DNA of 64,000 nt from positions 28,063 to 92,062 of the forward strand of contig NZ_JBHYGL010000015.1 in NCBI RefSeq assembly GCF_051859025.1, in the 5' to 3' direction. This stretch comes from Falsiroseomonas sp051859025 (lineage in GTDB: Bacteria; Pseudomonadota; Alphaproteobacteria; Acetobacterales; Acetobacteraceae). Positions 1-8,387 of this stretch are shown piece after piece. Position 1 is the stretch's first letter. Each line of letters opens with the position of its first letter. Below the pieces are notes generated by a model, which made no database searches, was not told the origin of the DNA, and saw only the letters and a list, made by a program, of their open reading frames with translations. A program made the translations under genes and the position numbers.

Positions 1-69
1 CGTCGTGTTGCTGCCGGGCACGAGGAGGCCGACGCGCTGCGGGAAGCCGGAGGGGGCGATGTTCTGCAT
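1..69 (-). CDS. Asp/Glu racemase / maleate isomerase-like protein, N-terminal fragment
   Basis: The first 69 bases read on the minus strand give 23 residues from an ATG at 69. They contain VGLLVPGSNTT, the first-strand motif of the maleate cis-trans isomerase / arylmalonate decarboxylase / Asp-Glu racemase superfamily, where the conserved Asn contacts the substrate carboxylate. The rest lies off the left edge, so the catalytic cysteines cannot be checked. The gene is divergent from the deacetylase-like gene at 163. A paralogue with the related motif LGLIVPPNNTV sits at 3407, so the plus-strand operon is flanked by two members of one superfamily. No strong ribosome binding site is visible; the start rests on the motif sitting 13 residues in, as in the paralogue. 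Confidence 0.6.
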   Translation of the reverse strand, partial: MQNIAPSGFPQRVGLLVPGSNTT

Positions 70-162
70 CCCGCGATGATGCACGGCATCGCGCGCCGCG
101 TCATCCATTCACCCTTTCGCGCCGCCATTCCCCATGGTGAAGTACGGACAAATCCAGAGGAC

Positions 163-1074
163 ATGGCCCCGATGCGCTACGACTTCGTCCCGATGCCCCA
201 CCGGAAGCCGCTCCGCTGGCCCAACGGGGCGCGCATCGCCATGCTGCTGACCACCAACTTCGAGTACTGGGACCCGACGAAGGACACCGACAAGCCCTTC
301 TATCCCGGCGGCCCCTCCATCATCACCGACATGCTGCCCGGCAATGTCTATGACAATCCCAACTGGACCTGGCGCGAATACGGCCAGCGCGTTGGCGTCT
401 GGCGGATGTTCGAGACCTTCGAGCGTGCGGGCGTGCCCACCAGCTGCACCATGAACGCCAAGATGGGCCTGGAACGCCGCCCGGTGGTGCAGCACGCCAT
501 CGACAAGGGCTGGGAGATCGTCGCCCACAACTACGTGCAGACCGACCTGCTGACGAACTACCAGTTCGACATCGAGGGCGAGCGCAACGTCATCCGCGAA
601 ACCCTTCGCGTCTACAAGGATGTCGTCGGCAAGCCCGCGCGCGGCTGGCTCTCCTGCTCGCTGCGCTCCACGCCCAACACCGCCGATATCCTGGCGGAGG
701 AAGGGCTGATCTTCTTCACGGACCTGCTGAACGACGACCAACCCTACCTGATCCATACGGAATCCGGAAAGCCGATGGTCTCCATCCCCTACACCTCGGA
801 GGTCAACGACTTCACCGTCTTCCTCCGCCAGGGCAAGGATGTGAATGGCGGCTTCGGCGTCTTCAAGGAACAGTTCGACGAGCTGTACCGCGAAGGGGCG
901 ACCAGCGGCCGGCTAATGAATATCGGCCTGCACCCCCACGTCATCGGCCAGCCCTTCCGCATCCGTGCGCTGCGCGACTTCGTCGACTACGCCAAGACCT
1001 TCCCCGACGTCTGGTGGACGACGCGGGAAGAGATCGCGGAGTGGTACCTGGCCAACCACGCCAGTCACATCTGA
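163..1074 (+). CDS. polysaccharide deacetylase / allantoinase-like hydrolase
   Basis: A 303-residue NodB-fold protein of the PuuE / polysaccharide-deacetylase type, a family that hydrolyses C-N bonds with a metal held by Asp and His. Visible landmarks are NFEYWD near residues 32-37 in place of the usual TFDDG, EIVAHNY near 118-124 with one His of the metal site, and LHPHVIGQ near 256-263 with the closing His pair. There is no signal peptide, which suggests a cytosolic small-molecule substrate such as a ureide or amide rather than a cell-wall polymer. ATG 163 is chosen; ATG 172 lies better spaced from AGAGG at 156-160 and is also possible, while an upstream ATG at 76 would add an arginine-rich stretch unlike the family. 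It is first in a tight five-gene operon. The substrate is unknown. Confidence 0.8.
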   Translation: MAPMRYDFVPMPHRKPLRWPNGARIAMLLTTNFEYWDPTKDTDKPFYPGGPSIITDMLPGNVYDNPNWTWREYGQRVGVWRMFETFERAGVPTSCTMNAKMGLERRPVVQHAIDKGWEIVAHNYVQTDLLTNYQFDIEGERNVIRETLRVYKDVVGKPARGWLSCSLRSTPNTADILAEEGLIFFTDLLNDDQPYLIHTESGKPMVSIPYTSEVNDFTVFLRQGKDVNGGFGVFKEQFDELYREGATSGRLMNIGLHPHVIGQPFRIRALRDFVDYAKTFPDVWWTTREEIAEWYLANHASHI

Positions 1075-1088
1075 CCAGGAGACGAATG

Positions 1089-2048
1089 ATGCGGAAACTC
1101 CTTGCCCTGCTTCTCCTGCTGCTGCCGGCGCTGCCGGCGGCGGCGCAGGATTGGCAACCGACCCGGCCCATCCGCATCGTCGTGCCCTTCCCGCCCGGCG
1201 GCATCTCCGACAGCCTGGCGCGGCTCTTCGCGGATCGCACCGGCGCGCGGCTGGGGCAGCCCCTGGTGGTGGAAAACCGCAGCGGCGCGAATGGCGCGGT
1301 GGCCGGCGAATTCATCAGCCGCGCGCAGGGCGATGGCTATTCCTACATCATGCTCTCGCCGTCGCACCTGATGGTGCTGCCGGTGCTGATGCGCCTGAGC
1401 TACGACCCGATGGCGGATCTGGTGCCGGCCGTGAACCTGGCCGCAAACCCCTTCTTCCTCGGCGTGCCCGGCAATTCGCCCTTCCGCAACCTGGCCGACT
1501 TCATCGCAGCCGCGAAGGCGCGGCCCGGCGCGCTGGACTATGCCAGCGGCGGCGCCGGATCGGGCACGCATCTCGTCATGATCTTCCTGTCGCTGCGCGC
1601 GGGGCTCGATATGCAGCACATCCCCTATCGCGGCGGCGCGCCCGCGGTGCAGGATTTGCTGGCCGGCCGCATCGCCGGCTATTTCGGCAATCCCTCCGAC
1701 ATGGCGCCCTTTCTCCAGAGCGGTGAAGTGAGGGTCATCGCCTCCTCCGGCGGCGCGCGATCCGCCCTGGCCCCCGATGTCCTGACCGTCGCCGAGCAGG
1801 GTTTCCCGGGTTTCCGGTTCGAGACCTGGAACGGCCTCCTCGCCCCCCGCGGCACGCCGCCCGCCGCCATCGCGCGCCTGGCCGCCGCGGTGCGGGAGGC
1901 CTGTGCGGAGGAGCCCGTCCGCGCCGGGCTGCGGCGCCTCGGCAGCGATCCCGTCTGCAACACCACGGCCGAATTCGCCGCCCAGATGCAGGCGGAAGCG
2001 CCGGTGTGGCGGGATGTGGTGCAGCGTTCCGGCGTGCGCCTGGATTGA
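1089..2048 (+). CDS. Bug-family tripartite tricarboxylate transporter receptor (1)
   Basis: A 319-residue periplasmic receptor of the Bug (TctC-like) family, which binds carboxylates for the TctAB membrane pair. A signal peptide of about 17 residues ends at an Ala-rich site (PAAAQ). Family landmarks are RPIRIVVPFPPGG just after the signal, PLVVENRSGANG, and IPYRGGAPAVQDLL, the loops that grip the ligand carboxylate. AGGAG at 1077-1081 is 7 bases from ATG 1089 and only 4 from ATG 1086, so 1089 is preferred. The stop overlaps the next start (TGATG). No TctA or TctB gene lies in the window, so this is an orphan receptor that must borrow a distant membrane component or act as a sensor. The ligand is probably an acid handled by its operon. 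Confidence 0.93.
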   Translation: MRKLLALLLLLLPALPAAAQDWQPTRPIRIVVPFPPGGISDSLARLFADRTGARLGQPLVVENRSGANGAVAGEFISRAQGDGYSYIMLSPSHLMVLPVLMRLSYDPMADLVPAVNLAANPFFLGVPGNSPFRNLADFIAAAKARPGALDYASGGAGSGTHLVMIFLSLRAGLDMQHIPYRGGAPAVQDLLAGRIAGYFGNPSDMAPFLQSGEVRVIASSGGARSALAPDVLTVAEQGFPGFRFETWNGLLAPRGTPPAAIARLAAAVREACAEEPVRAGLRRLGSDPVCNTTAEFAAQMQAEAPVWRDVVQRSGVRLD

Positions 2049-2461
2049 TGGCGATGCGCGTCACGCGCCTGCATCACGTCGCCATCGCGGTGACGGATTC
2101 CGCGCCGCTGGAGGCCCTGCTTGGCGATGCCTTCGCCCTCGGCACGCCGCATCGCGAAAGCCGTGCGGCGCTGGACATTTCAGTCTTTCACGCGGGCGAC
2201 AGCGCGATCGAGCTGCTGCGCCCGACCGGTCCCGGCTCCTCCGTCCCCGCCTTCATCGAGGAGAAGGGCGAGGGGCTGTTTCATATCTGCCTGGAGGTTG
2301 AGGACCTCGACTCCGCCATCGTCGAACTGTCAGCCAAGGGGCTGCGGCTTCGCGCGGGCTCTCCCATGCCCGGCCATGCCGGTACGCGCGTCGCCTTCCT
2401 GGACACGGCCACCACCGGCGGCGTGCTGTTCGAATTGCTGGAACAGCCGCGTGGCGAATGA
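2048..2461 (+). CDS. VOC-family protein, methylmalonyl-CoA-epimerase-like
   Basis: A 137-residue protein of the vicinal-oxygen-chelate fold. It has the paired beta-alpha-beta modules of methylmalonyl-CoA epimerase: LHHVAIAV with the first metal His near the N-terminus, the LFHICLEV strand with a second His, and GVLFELLEQ near the C-terminus with the metal Glu. The length matches the family. The ATG overlaps the stop of the receptor gene, so translation is coupled. In an operon with a hydroxyacid dehydrogenase and a racemase-like enzyme it may epimerise or isomerise the imported acid or its CoA ester, but a non-CoA substrate is equally possible. No mutase or carboxylase gene supports the propionate pathway here. 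Confidence 0.8.
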   Translation: MAMRVTRLHHVAIAVTDSAPLEALLGDAFALGTPHRESRAALDISVFHAGDSAIELLRPTGPGSSVPAFIEEKGEGLFHICLEVEDLDSAIVELSAKGLRLRAGSPMPGHAGTRVAFLDTATTGGVLFELLEQPRGE

Positions 2462-3395
2462 CGCGCCACGCATCGCCGTCGCCTCCCCCAGCTTCTGCCA
2501 GCACCCGGTGCTGCGTACGGAACTGCTGGCGCTGCACCCCAACGCGAAGCTGAACCCCAGCCCGCACCGGCTGGAAGGCGATGCGCTGGTGGATTTCCTG
2601 CGGGGGCATGAGGTCGCGGTGCTCGGCCTGGAACACCTGACGGCGCCAATGATGGATGCGCTGCCGGAACTCCGCGTGGTCAGCAAGCTCGGCACAGGCA
2701 CGGACATGCTGGACCTGGCCGCGATGCGCGCCCGCGGCATCCGCCTGGGCTGGGCGCCGGGCGCCAATGCGCTGTCCATCGCCGAACTTGTCATCGCCTT
2801 CGCCCTGCTGGCCTTGCGCCACATGGGCGCGCTGAACGCCGCACTCCGCGCCGGCGAACGCCCGCCCCAGCGCATGGGCCGCCTGCTCAGCGGCCGCGTG
2901 GTGGGCCTGCATGGCTGCGGCCATATCGGCCAGCATGTCGTGCGCCTGCTCACCCCCTTCGGCTGCACCGTGCTGGCGCATGACATCGCCGATCGCCAGG
3001 CCTTCTACGCCGCTCATGGCGTCACCGCCGTCAGCCTCGACGAGTTGCTGGCGCGGTCGGAGGTGCTGTCCCTGCACATCCCCCTCACGCCCGAGACGCG
3101 CGGTCTCTACGGCGATGCGATGCTCGCGCGGCTGCGCCCGGACTGTGTCCTCATCAACACCGCGCGGGGCGAGATCGTGGAGGAAGCCGCGCTGATCGCG
3201 CGCCTTCGCGATGGCCGCCTGGCCGCCGCCTGCGCTGATGTCTTCGCCGGCGAGCCCGCCATCAACCAGGCGCTCATCGACCTGCCCAATTTCTTCGGCA
3301 CGCCCCATATCGGCGGCAGCGCGGAGGAAGCGCGCCTGGCCATGGGCCGCATCGCGATCGAGGGCATCACCCGCAACGCCCTGCCCGAACCCTGA
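2451..3395 (+). CDS. D-isomer-specific 2-hydroxyacid dehydrogenase
   Basis: A 314-residue NAD(P)-dependent dehydrogenase of the phosphoglycerate/hydroxypyruvate reductase family, which interconverts 2-oxo and D-2-hydroxy acids. The dinucleotide motif GLHGCGHIG lies near residues 153-161. The catalytic triad is present: Arg in NTARGEI, Glu in DVFAGEP and His in TPHIGGSA. The reading frame has no suitable ATG; GTG at 2451 starts just before the conserved N-terminal strand (PRIAVASPSF) and overlaps the upstream VOC gene by 11 bases, typical of a coupled start. Membership of the operon suggests it acts on a 2-hydroxy acid made from the compound taken up by the receptor. The specific substrate is not readable. 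Confidence 0.88.
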   Translation: MANDAPRIAVASPSFCQHPVLRTELLALHPNAKLNPSPHRLEGDALVDFLRGHEVAVLGLEHLTAPMMDALPELRVVSKLGTGTDMLDLAAMRARGIRLGWAPGANALSIAELVIAFALLALRHMGALNAALRAGERPPQRMGRLLSGRVVGLHGCGHIGQHVVRLLTPFGCTVLAHDIADRQAFYAAHGVTAVSLDELLARSEVLSLHIPLTPETRGLYGDAMLARLRPDCVLINTARGEIVEEAALIARLRDGRLAAACADVFAGEPAINQALIDLPNFFGTPHIGGSAEEARLAMGRIAIEGITRNALPEP

Positions 3396-3406
3396 CCGGA
3401 CGCCGC

Positions 3407-4180
3407 ATGCACCACAATCTTAGCGCCCGCGCGAAACTCGGCCTCATCGTGCCGCCGAACAACACGGTGAACGAGGCCGAGTGGCAGTCGGCCCTCCCGC
3501 CCGGCGTCTCGCTCCATACCACGCGCATGCGTCTCAACCCGCTGGCCCGCGCGCCGGAGGAGATGGCGAAGCTCCGCGCCGATCTGCGCGATGCCGCCGC
3601 GCTGGTGGCGGAGGCCGGCGTCGATGTCGTCGCCTTCGGCTGCACCGCGCCTTCCGCCGTGAACCCGCGGCGAGAGATGGAGGCGATGATGGAGGAAGCC
3701 GCGGGCCGCCCCGGCGCCACCGCCGGCGCCGCCATGGCCGATGCGCTGATCGCCGTCGGCGGCCGCCGCATCGTCCTGCTTTCCCCCTTCTCGGAGAATG
3801 TCACGAAGCATGAGGCCGCCTTCCTGGCAGGCGAGGGTATCACCGTGATCGCCATCGCCTCGCTCGGCCACCAGACCTATGCGCCGGGCCGCAAGCTCGG
3901 CATCCACCTGATCGGGCCGGAGGAAATCCGCGCGGCGCTGGCGCCCCTGCCGGTGGCGGAAGCCGATGCGGTGATGCTGAGCGGCACCAACCTCGTCACC
4001 TTCCCGATCATCGAGGCGCTGGAAGAGGAAATCGGCCGCCCTGTCATCAGCAGCAACCAGGCGCTGCTCTGGTCCGCGCTGCGCCGCGCCGGCATCACGG
4101 ATCGCCTGCCGCTCGGCCGGCTGTTCGACTCTCAGGCCGGCGGCCCGCCGGAGACGGAGAGCACCTCCCCCGTCACATAG
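3407..4180 (+). CDS. Asp/Glu racemase-superfamily protein (maleate isomerase / EutA-like)
   Basis: A 257-residue protein of the superfamily containing maleate cis-trans isomerase, arylmalonate decarboxylase and the ectoine-utilisation protein EutA. LGLIVPPNNTV near residues 11-21 is the substrate-carboxylate motif and FGCTAPSA near 80 carries the first catalytic Cys. At the second catalytic position the sequence reads LSGTNLVTFP, with Gly where a two-cysteine isomerase has Cys. One-cysteine chemistry is therefore expected, or a lyase/decarboxylase-like role in the mirror image of arylmalonate decarboxylase, which keeps only the second Cys. It is last in the plus-strand operon and its final 49 bases overlap the end of the convergent dehydrogenase gene. 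Confidence 0.8.
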   Translation: MHHNLSARAKLGLIVPPNNTVNEAEWQSALPPGVSLHTTRMRLNPLARAPEEMAKLRADLRDAAALVAEAGVDVVAFGCTAPSAVNPRREMEAMMEEAAGRPGATAGAAMADALIAVGGRRIVLLSPFSENVTKHEAAFLAGEGITVIAIASLGHQTYAPGRKLGIHLIGPEEIRAALAPLPVAEADAVMLSGTNLVTFPIIEALEEEIGRPVISSNQALLWSALRRAGITDRLPLGRLFDSQAGGPPETESTSPVT

Positions 4181-4899
4181 TCCGGCGCGTCGAGGGCGAA
4201 ATACAGCAGCGTATTCGCGACTTCCTCCGGTGCAGCGAGCCGTCCCATCGGAATGCGCTCCGCCCGCTTCGCCGCACCGGGCGACCCCGGTGGGAAGGCG
4301 CGCGTCGCGACGCCGCCGGGCGCCACCGTGTTCACGCTGATGCCGCGCGGCGCCAATTCCTTCGCCAGCGACTTGCCGAAGGCGATCACCGCGCCCTTGG
4401 ACGCCGCATAGACGCCCAGCCCCGGCGCGCCCACCAGCCCCGCTACGGAGGCCACCAGCACCAGCCTTCCCCCACCCGCTTCCAGCAGCATCGGCACCGC
4501 CGCATGGGCGGTGTTCAGCACGCCGAACAGGTTGAGGTCGATGATCCGCCGCCATTCCTCCGGCCGGCTGTCGGTGAAGGGGCTGAAGGCGCCAGGCAGC
4601 ATTCCCGCCACCACCAGGCTGCTGACGCCGCCCGCATTCGCGATCACCGCGCGGAAGCCACCGAGCGTTTCGGAAGCCCCGCGCATCGCCGCCGCCAGCG
4701 CCTCCGCCTGCGTCACATCCACCACGGCGGTGACAATGGGCAGCGCCGGATGTGCAGCGTTCAGTTCGGCGCGTAGCGCCTGAAGCGCGCTGGCATCCAG
4801 GTCCAGCAGCGCGAGGGGCACGCCCCGGGCCGCCGCCATCACCGCCGCGGCGCGCCCGATCCCATGCGCGCAGCCCGTGATCAGCAGCGCATCATTCAT
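4132..4899 (-). CDS. short-chain dehydrogenase/reductase (SDR) 1
   Basis: A 255-residue classical SDR. TGCAHGIGR near residues 7-15 is the TGxxxGIG cofactor loop, NAGG the central strand motif, VASVAG carries the catalytic Ser, and YAASK the catalytic Tyr and Lys. The C-terminal YVTGEVLSVSGG is also typical. It is the last gene of the minus-strand transporter operon and its ATG overlaps the stop of the metallo-hydrolase gene, so the start at 4899 is preferred over an ATG 8 codons upstream. It probably oxidises an alcohol group of the compound imported by the Liv system. The end overlaps the convergent racemase-like gene by 49 bases. Confidence 0.9.
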   Translation of the reverse strand: MNDALLITGCAHGIGRAAAVMAAARGVPLALLDLDASALQALRAELNAAHPALPIVTAVVDVTQAEALAAAMRGASETLGGFRAVIANAGGVSSLVVAGMLPGAFSPFTDSRPEEWRRIIDLNLFGVLNTAHAAVPMLLEAGGGRLVLVASVAGLVGAPGLGVYAASKGAVIAFGKSLAKELAPRGISVNTVAPGGVATRAFPPGSPGAAKRAERIPMGRLAAPEEVANTLLYFALDAPDYVTGEVLSVSGGPPA

Positions 4900-5755
4900 C
4901 GCGCAGCCCGAAGACATCGCCATCCCGCTTCACATTCCACAGCACGCGGCCGCGCGCGTGGTGCGGCACCAATGCCAGCCCCTCATCCGCGGCTTCCGCC
5001 AGCAGCGCCATCCGCGTCGCCACCGCCTGGTCCGCGTCGCTACAGAATCGCGACACCACCTGCGGCAGCAGCAACTGCGCGGGGTGATGCACCGCATCCG
5101 CCGCGATCAGCACTGTCCGCTTCGTGCCAGTCAGCGTGATGCCGACCTGCCCCGGCGTATGCCCCGGCAGGGGCCGGAACTGCATGCCAGGAAACGGCAC
5201 GTGGTCATGCGGCACCTGGTCCAGCAGCCCCGCCTCCGCCACCGGCAGCACGCTGTCCCGAAAGCTGCCATGACCCACTGGCGCCACCGCATCCAGCGCC
5301 GCCCAATGCGCGAATTCCCGCTCCGCCACCACGTAGCGCGCCTTCGGGAAGGTCGGCACCCAGCGATCATCGCGCCACCGCGTCGCCCATCCCACATGGT
5401 CGGCGTGGAGATGCGTGAACAGCATCGCATCCACATCCTCCGGCGCCACGCCGAGGCGCTCCAGAAAATCCGTGCGCCGCCGGTGCCAGGAAGATCGGGC
5501 GGGTCGTTCCTTCCCATCACCCACGCCACCATCCACCACGATGGTGCGGCCCCCGCTCTCGATCACGAAGACCTGCACGCGCAACAGGATGGAATCCGTC
5601 TCCACCTCCACGCTCAGCGCATCCAGCGCCGCGGCGCGAGTCAGCAGGGATAGATCGGTGCGCGGGAACAGCATCTCCCGCGGCAGGCGAAACGGATCCT
5701 CATCCGCCACCCCGCGCAGCACCATGCCGCCGAGGTCGAGCGACCAGTCACTCAT
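4892..5755 (-). CDS. metallo-beta-lactamase-fold hydrolase
   Basis: A 287-residue member of the MBL superfamily that includes lactonases and glyoxalase-II-like enzymes. THLHADHVGW holds the HxHxDH zinc motif near residues 117-122. A later His lies in PLPGHTPGQV, the bridging Asp in IAADAVHHP, and the last metal His probably in LVPHHARG. The long N-terminal section before the motif resembles AHL-lactonase-like and YtnP-like proteins. There is no signal peptide, so it is cytosolic. It overlaps SDR 2 by 4 bases (ATGA) and SDR 1 by 8. Between two dehydrogenases it may open a lactone formed from a cyclic alcohol oxidation; quorum-lactone hydrolysis is possible but has no support from the context. 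Confidence 0.85.
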   Translation of the reverse strand: MSDWSLDLGGMVLRGVADEDPFRLPREMLFPRTDLSLLTRAAALDALSVEVETDSILLRVQVFVIESGGRTIVVDGGVGDGKERPARSSWHRRRTDFLERLGVAPEDVDAMLFTHLHADHVGWATRWRDDRWVPTFPKARYVVAEREFAHWAALDAVAPVGHGSFRDSVLPVAEAGLLDQVPHDHVPFPGMQFRPLPGHTPGQVGITLTGTKRTVLIAADAVHHPAQLLLPQVVSRFCSDADQAVATRMALLAEAADEGLALVPHHARGRVLWNVKRDGDVFGLRDE

Positions 5756-6486
5756 GGCATATAGGCCCCGCCATTCACCCAGAGCACCTGGCCCGTCATG
5801 TAGGCACTGTCGGGGCCGAGCAGGAACATCACCGGCCCCACCACGTCGGACGGCACCGCGATGCGCTTCAGCGGCATCATCGCGCTGTAGGCGGGGATAT
5901 CGACATTGGTCTGCCCCGCCTCGTCGGACCGCCCCGTGCCACCGCGGAGGAAAGCCGTATCCACCGCGCCCGGGCCCACCGCATTCACGCGGATCAGCGG
6001 CGCCGCCTCCAGCGCCAACGTCTTGGTCATCGACACCATCGCGGCCTTGCAGGCGGCATAGGGCCCGTAGCCCGGCCGCGTATGCGCCGCCAGGCCCGAC
6101 ACCATCTGCACCATCGCGGGGTTGTCGCCCTTGGCGAGCAGCGGTAGCGCGGCCCGCGCGGTCAGGAAGGCCGCGCGCAGGTTGCCGGTGACGACCTCGT
6201 CCCAGAATTCCGGCTCCACGGATTCCAGCTTCCGCATCCCCAGCAGGAACCCCGCCAGGTTCACGAAACCCTCCAGCCCATCATCCAGCTGCGCAAAGGC
6301 CGTGCTGACGGAAGCCGCATCAGTCGCATCCACCGGGATCGCCCGCACGCCATCCGGCACCGGATGCCGCGCCAACGAGGCCGGGAGGTCCAGCACGGAG
6401 ACCCGCCACCCCTCCGCCGCCGCGCGCGCCACCAGCGCGCGCCCGATGCCACCCGCCCCGCCCAGGACCGCGAGGCGCCTGGTCAT
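5752..6486 (-). CDS. short-chain dehydrogenase/reductase (SDR) 2
   Basis: A 244-residue classical SDR. GGAGGIGR near residues 9-16 binds the nucleotide. The usual NNAG reads NLAG, the catalytic Ser is in VSGLAAH, and Tyr/Lys are in YAACK, with Cys inside the motif as a harmless variant. YMTGQVLWVNGG is the typical C-terminus. The ATG overlaps the stop of the binding-protein gene (ATGA) and its own stop overlaps the metallo-hydrolase start, so the three genes are translationally coupled. It is only moderately similar to SDR 1, so the pair probably catalyse successive oxidations rather than duplicating one step. Confidence 0.9.
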   Translation of the reverse strand: MTRRLAVLGGAGGIGRALVARAAAEGWRVSVLDLPASLARHPVPDGVRAIPVDATDAASVSTAFAQLDDGLEGFVNLAGFLLGMRKLESVEPEFWDEVVTGNLRAAFLTARAALPLLAKGDNPAMVQMVSGLAAHTRPGYGPYAACKAAMVSMTKTLALEAAPLIRVNAVGPGAVDTAFLRGGTGRSDEAGQTNVDIPAYSAMMPLKRIAVPSDVVGPVMFLLGPDSAYMTGQVLWVNGGAYMP

Positions 6487-7667
6487 GCGCAGGTATCAGC
6501 CGGGAAGCTGTCGAACAACGACCAGCCCTGGTTCTTGATCTCGATGATGAAGCCCGGCAGTTCCGCGTCCCGTGCCGCGTCGAAGCAGGTGTTCTCGCCG
6601 GTCACGCCGGTGAAGCTGATGCCGCGCAGCGCGTCTCGGAAGGCGGTGCGTTCGGCGGCGATGCGCGAAGCCTCGCCCGTGACGCGCGCGCGCTCGCCCG
6701 CCTGCTTCATCAGGTAGACGATGTCATAGGCCTGCGCGTCGCTGTGGTGCGGGATGCGCTTGCTGGTCAGGCCGCGCCGCGCATTCTCCTCGGCGTATTT
6801 GCGCGTGAAGGCGCGCGTCGCGTCGTTGCGGTCCCACCAGAAGCCGGCGACGATCAGCATGCCCTCGCCTTCCGGTCCGAACAGTTCGACGGAGTTCGGA
6901 TCGGCGAAGATCTGGCTGCCGATCACGCGGCCTCGGAAGCCCTGCCGGCGCAATTCGCGCAGCACCTTGCCCGCGCCATCCGGTGTCGCCGCCAGCGCCA
7001 CCACTTCCGGGTTCCGCTGCATCACCTGCGTGACCTGCGGCGCCACGTCGAAGGTGCGGTACTGGAAGCTCACCGGCTCCCCGAAGCTGATGTTCCGCGC
7101 GCGCAGAAGGCCCGGATAGAACTGCGTCGCCGTGATGTTGGAAATGCGCTCATCGGAGATGAACATGATCTCCGCCCGGCTCGCCGGCACGCCCTTGCGG
7201 GTCAGGGAGGTCAGCAGCCGCCCGAACTGCTTGCCCTCATCCTCCGTCAGCCGCCAGGCATAGCTGAAATTACCCGTCAGCCCCGGCTGCGACGCGGAAT
7301 TGGAGATCTGCACGATCCCGAGCCTTTCGCCGACCGGAAACGCCACCGCCGATTCGCCGGAGGAGAAGGGCCCGAGGATCGCCAGAGCATTGTCGTCGCG
7401 CGCGAATTTCTGGGCCGCTGTCGCAGCCTGGCGCGGGTCCGATCCCGTGTCGAACTTCTCGATCCGGATCGGGCGGCCATTGATCCCGCCGGCCGCGTTG
7501 ATCTCGGCCACCGCGATATCCACGCAGGTCTCCGTCGCCTCCCCCGGCGTCTTCAGCGGCCCGGACTTCACCATGGTGAGCCCGATCACGATCTCCCTCG
7601 TCTGGCCGATCGCCGGCAGTGCGAGAAGGCCGCCCGAGGCAGCCAGCAGGGTCCTGCGCTTCATCAT
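6483..7667 (-). CDS. branched-chain-type ABC transporter substrate-binding protein (1)
   Basis: A 394-residue periplasmic binding protein of the LivK/Leu-Ile-Val family. The N-terminus MKRRTLLAASGG has a twin Arg followed by a hydrophobic segment and an AIGQ cleavage site, a weak Tat-like or Sec signal. The mature start (REIVIGLTMVKSGPL) and EINAAGGINGRPI are diagnostic of the family. GAGGG upstream is 8 bases from the ATG at 7667, preferred to one at 7676. It follows the LivF gene by 12 bases in the LivHMGF operon, so it is the dedicated receptor. The family binds amino acids, aromatic acids, amides and urea; the two SDRs and the hydrolase downstream suggest a hydroxylated carbon source rather than an amino acid. 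Confidence 0.92.
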   Translation of the reverse strand: MMKRRTLLAASGGLLALPAIGQTREIVIGLTMVKSGPLKTPGEATETCVDIAVAEINAAGGINGRPIRIEKFDTGSDPRQAATAAQKFARDDNALAILGPFSSGESAVAFPVGERLGIVQISNSASQPGLTGNFSYAWRLTEDEGKQFGRLLTSLTRKGVPASRAEIMFISDERISNITATQFYPGLLRARNISFGEPVSFQYRTFDVAPQVTQVMQRNPEVVALAATPDGAGKVLRELRRQGFRGRVIGSQIFADPNSVELFGPEGEGMLIVAGFWWDRNDATRAFTRKYAEENARRGLTSKRIPHHSDAQAYDIVYLMKQAGERARVTGEASRIAAERTAFRDALRGISFTGVTGENTCFDAARDAELPGFIIEIKNQGWSLFDSFPADTCA

Positions 7668-7679
7668 CTGTCCCATCCC

Positions 7680-8387
7680 TCAATGCGATCCGAGATACGC
7701 CGCCGCCAGCGCCTCATTATCGGCCAGCCGATCTGCCGGACCATCCAGCACGATGCGGCCCAATTCCATCACATAGCCCCGCGACGCCGTGCGCAGCGCC
7801 ATGCGCGTATTCTGCTCCACCAGCAGGATCGCGAGCCCGTCACGGTTCAGCTCCCGGATCAGCTCGAACAGCCGTCCCACCAGCAGCGGCGACAGGCCGA
7901 GCGAGGGCTCATCCAGCATCATCAGCCGCGGTCGCGCCAGCAGCGCGCGGCTGATCGCCAGCATCTGCTGTTCACCGCCCGAGAGCACGGAGGCCAGCAT
8001 GTCCCGCCGCGCCGCCAAATTGGAGAAGCGCGCATAGATGTCCTCGATGTCGCGGGCGACATCGCCATCCCGCCTGCCATAGGCGCCCATCTGCAGATTC
8101 TCATGCACCGTCAGGCTGACCAGGATCTGCCGCCCCTCCGGCACCAGCACGAGGCCGCGCCGCACGCGTTCCGGCGCGCTGAGTGCCGTGATGTCGGTAC
8201 CGTCGAAGATCACGCACCCGCCCGCCGGCTTCACCGCGCCGGCGATCGCCTTCAGCAGGCTCGACTTGCCCGCGCCATTGGCGCCGAGCACGGTCACGAC
8301 CTCCGCCGGCCCAACCCCCAGCGACACCCCGCGCACCGCCTGGGTGCGGCCGTAGCGCACCTCCAGCCCCTCGGTCTCAAGCAGCAT
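7680..8387 (-). CDS. livF: branched-chain-type ABC transporter ATPase LivF (1)
   Basis: A 235-residue ATPase of the LivF class. Walker A GANGAGKSS near residues 36-44, the LivF-typical VPEGRQI, signature LSGGEQQM, Walker B LMMLDEPS and the switch VEQN are all present. The protein ends in EAAYLGSH-like sequence, the usual LivF tail. The internal ATG at 8387 is chosen because it starts the conserved MLLETEGLEVRYG and overlaps the LivG stop by 11 bases; a longer reading would add 21 unrelated residues. It pairs with LivG to power the LivHM pore. Confidence 0.94.
   Translation of the reverse strand: MLLETEGLEVRYGRTQAVRGVSLGVGPAEVVTVLGANGAGKSSLLKAIAGAVKPAGGCVIFDGTDITALSAPERVRRGLVLVPEGRQILVSLTVHENLQMGAYGRRDGDVARDIEDIYARFSNLAARRDMLASVLSGGEQQMLAISRALLARPRLMMLDEPSLGLSPLLVGRLFELIRELNRDGLAILLVEQNTRMALRTASRGYVMELGRIVLDGPADRLADNEALAAAYLGSH

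Noticed and set aside
4132..4180. Frameshift suspected from the overlapping ends of the racemase-like and SDR genes
   Set aside because: Both proteins have family-typical C-termini; a 49-base convergent overlap is acceptable.
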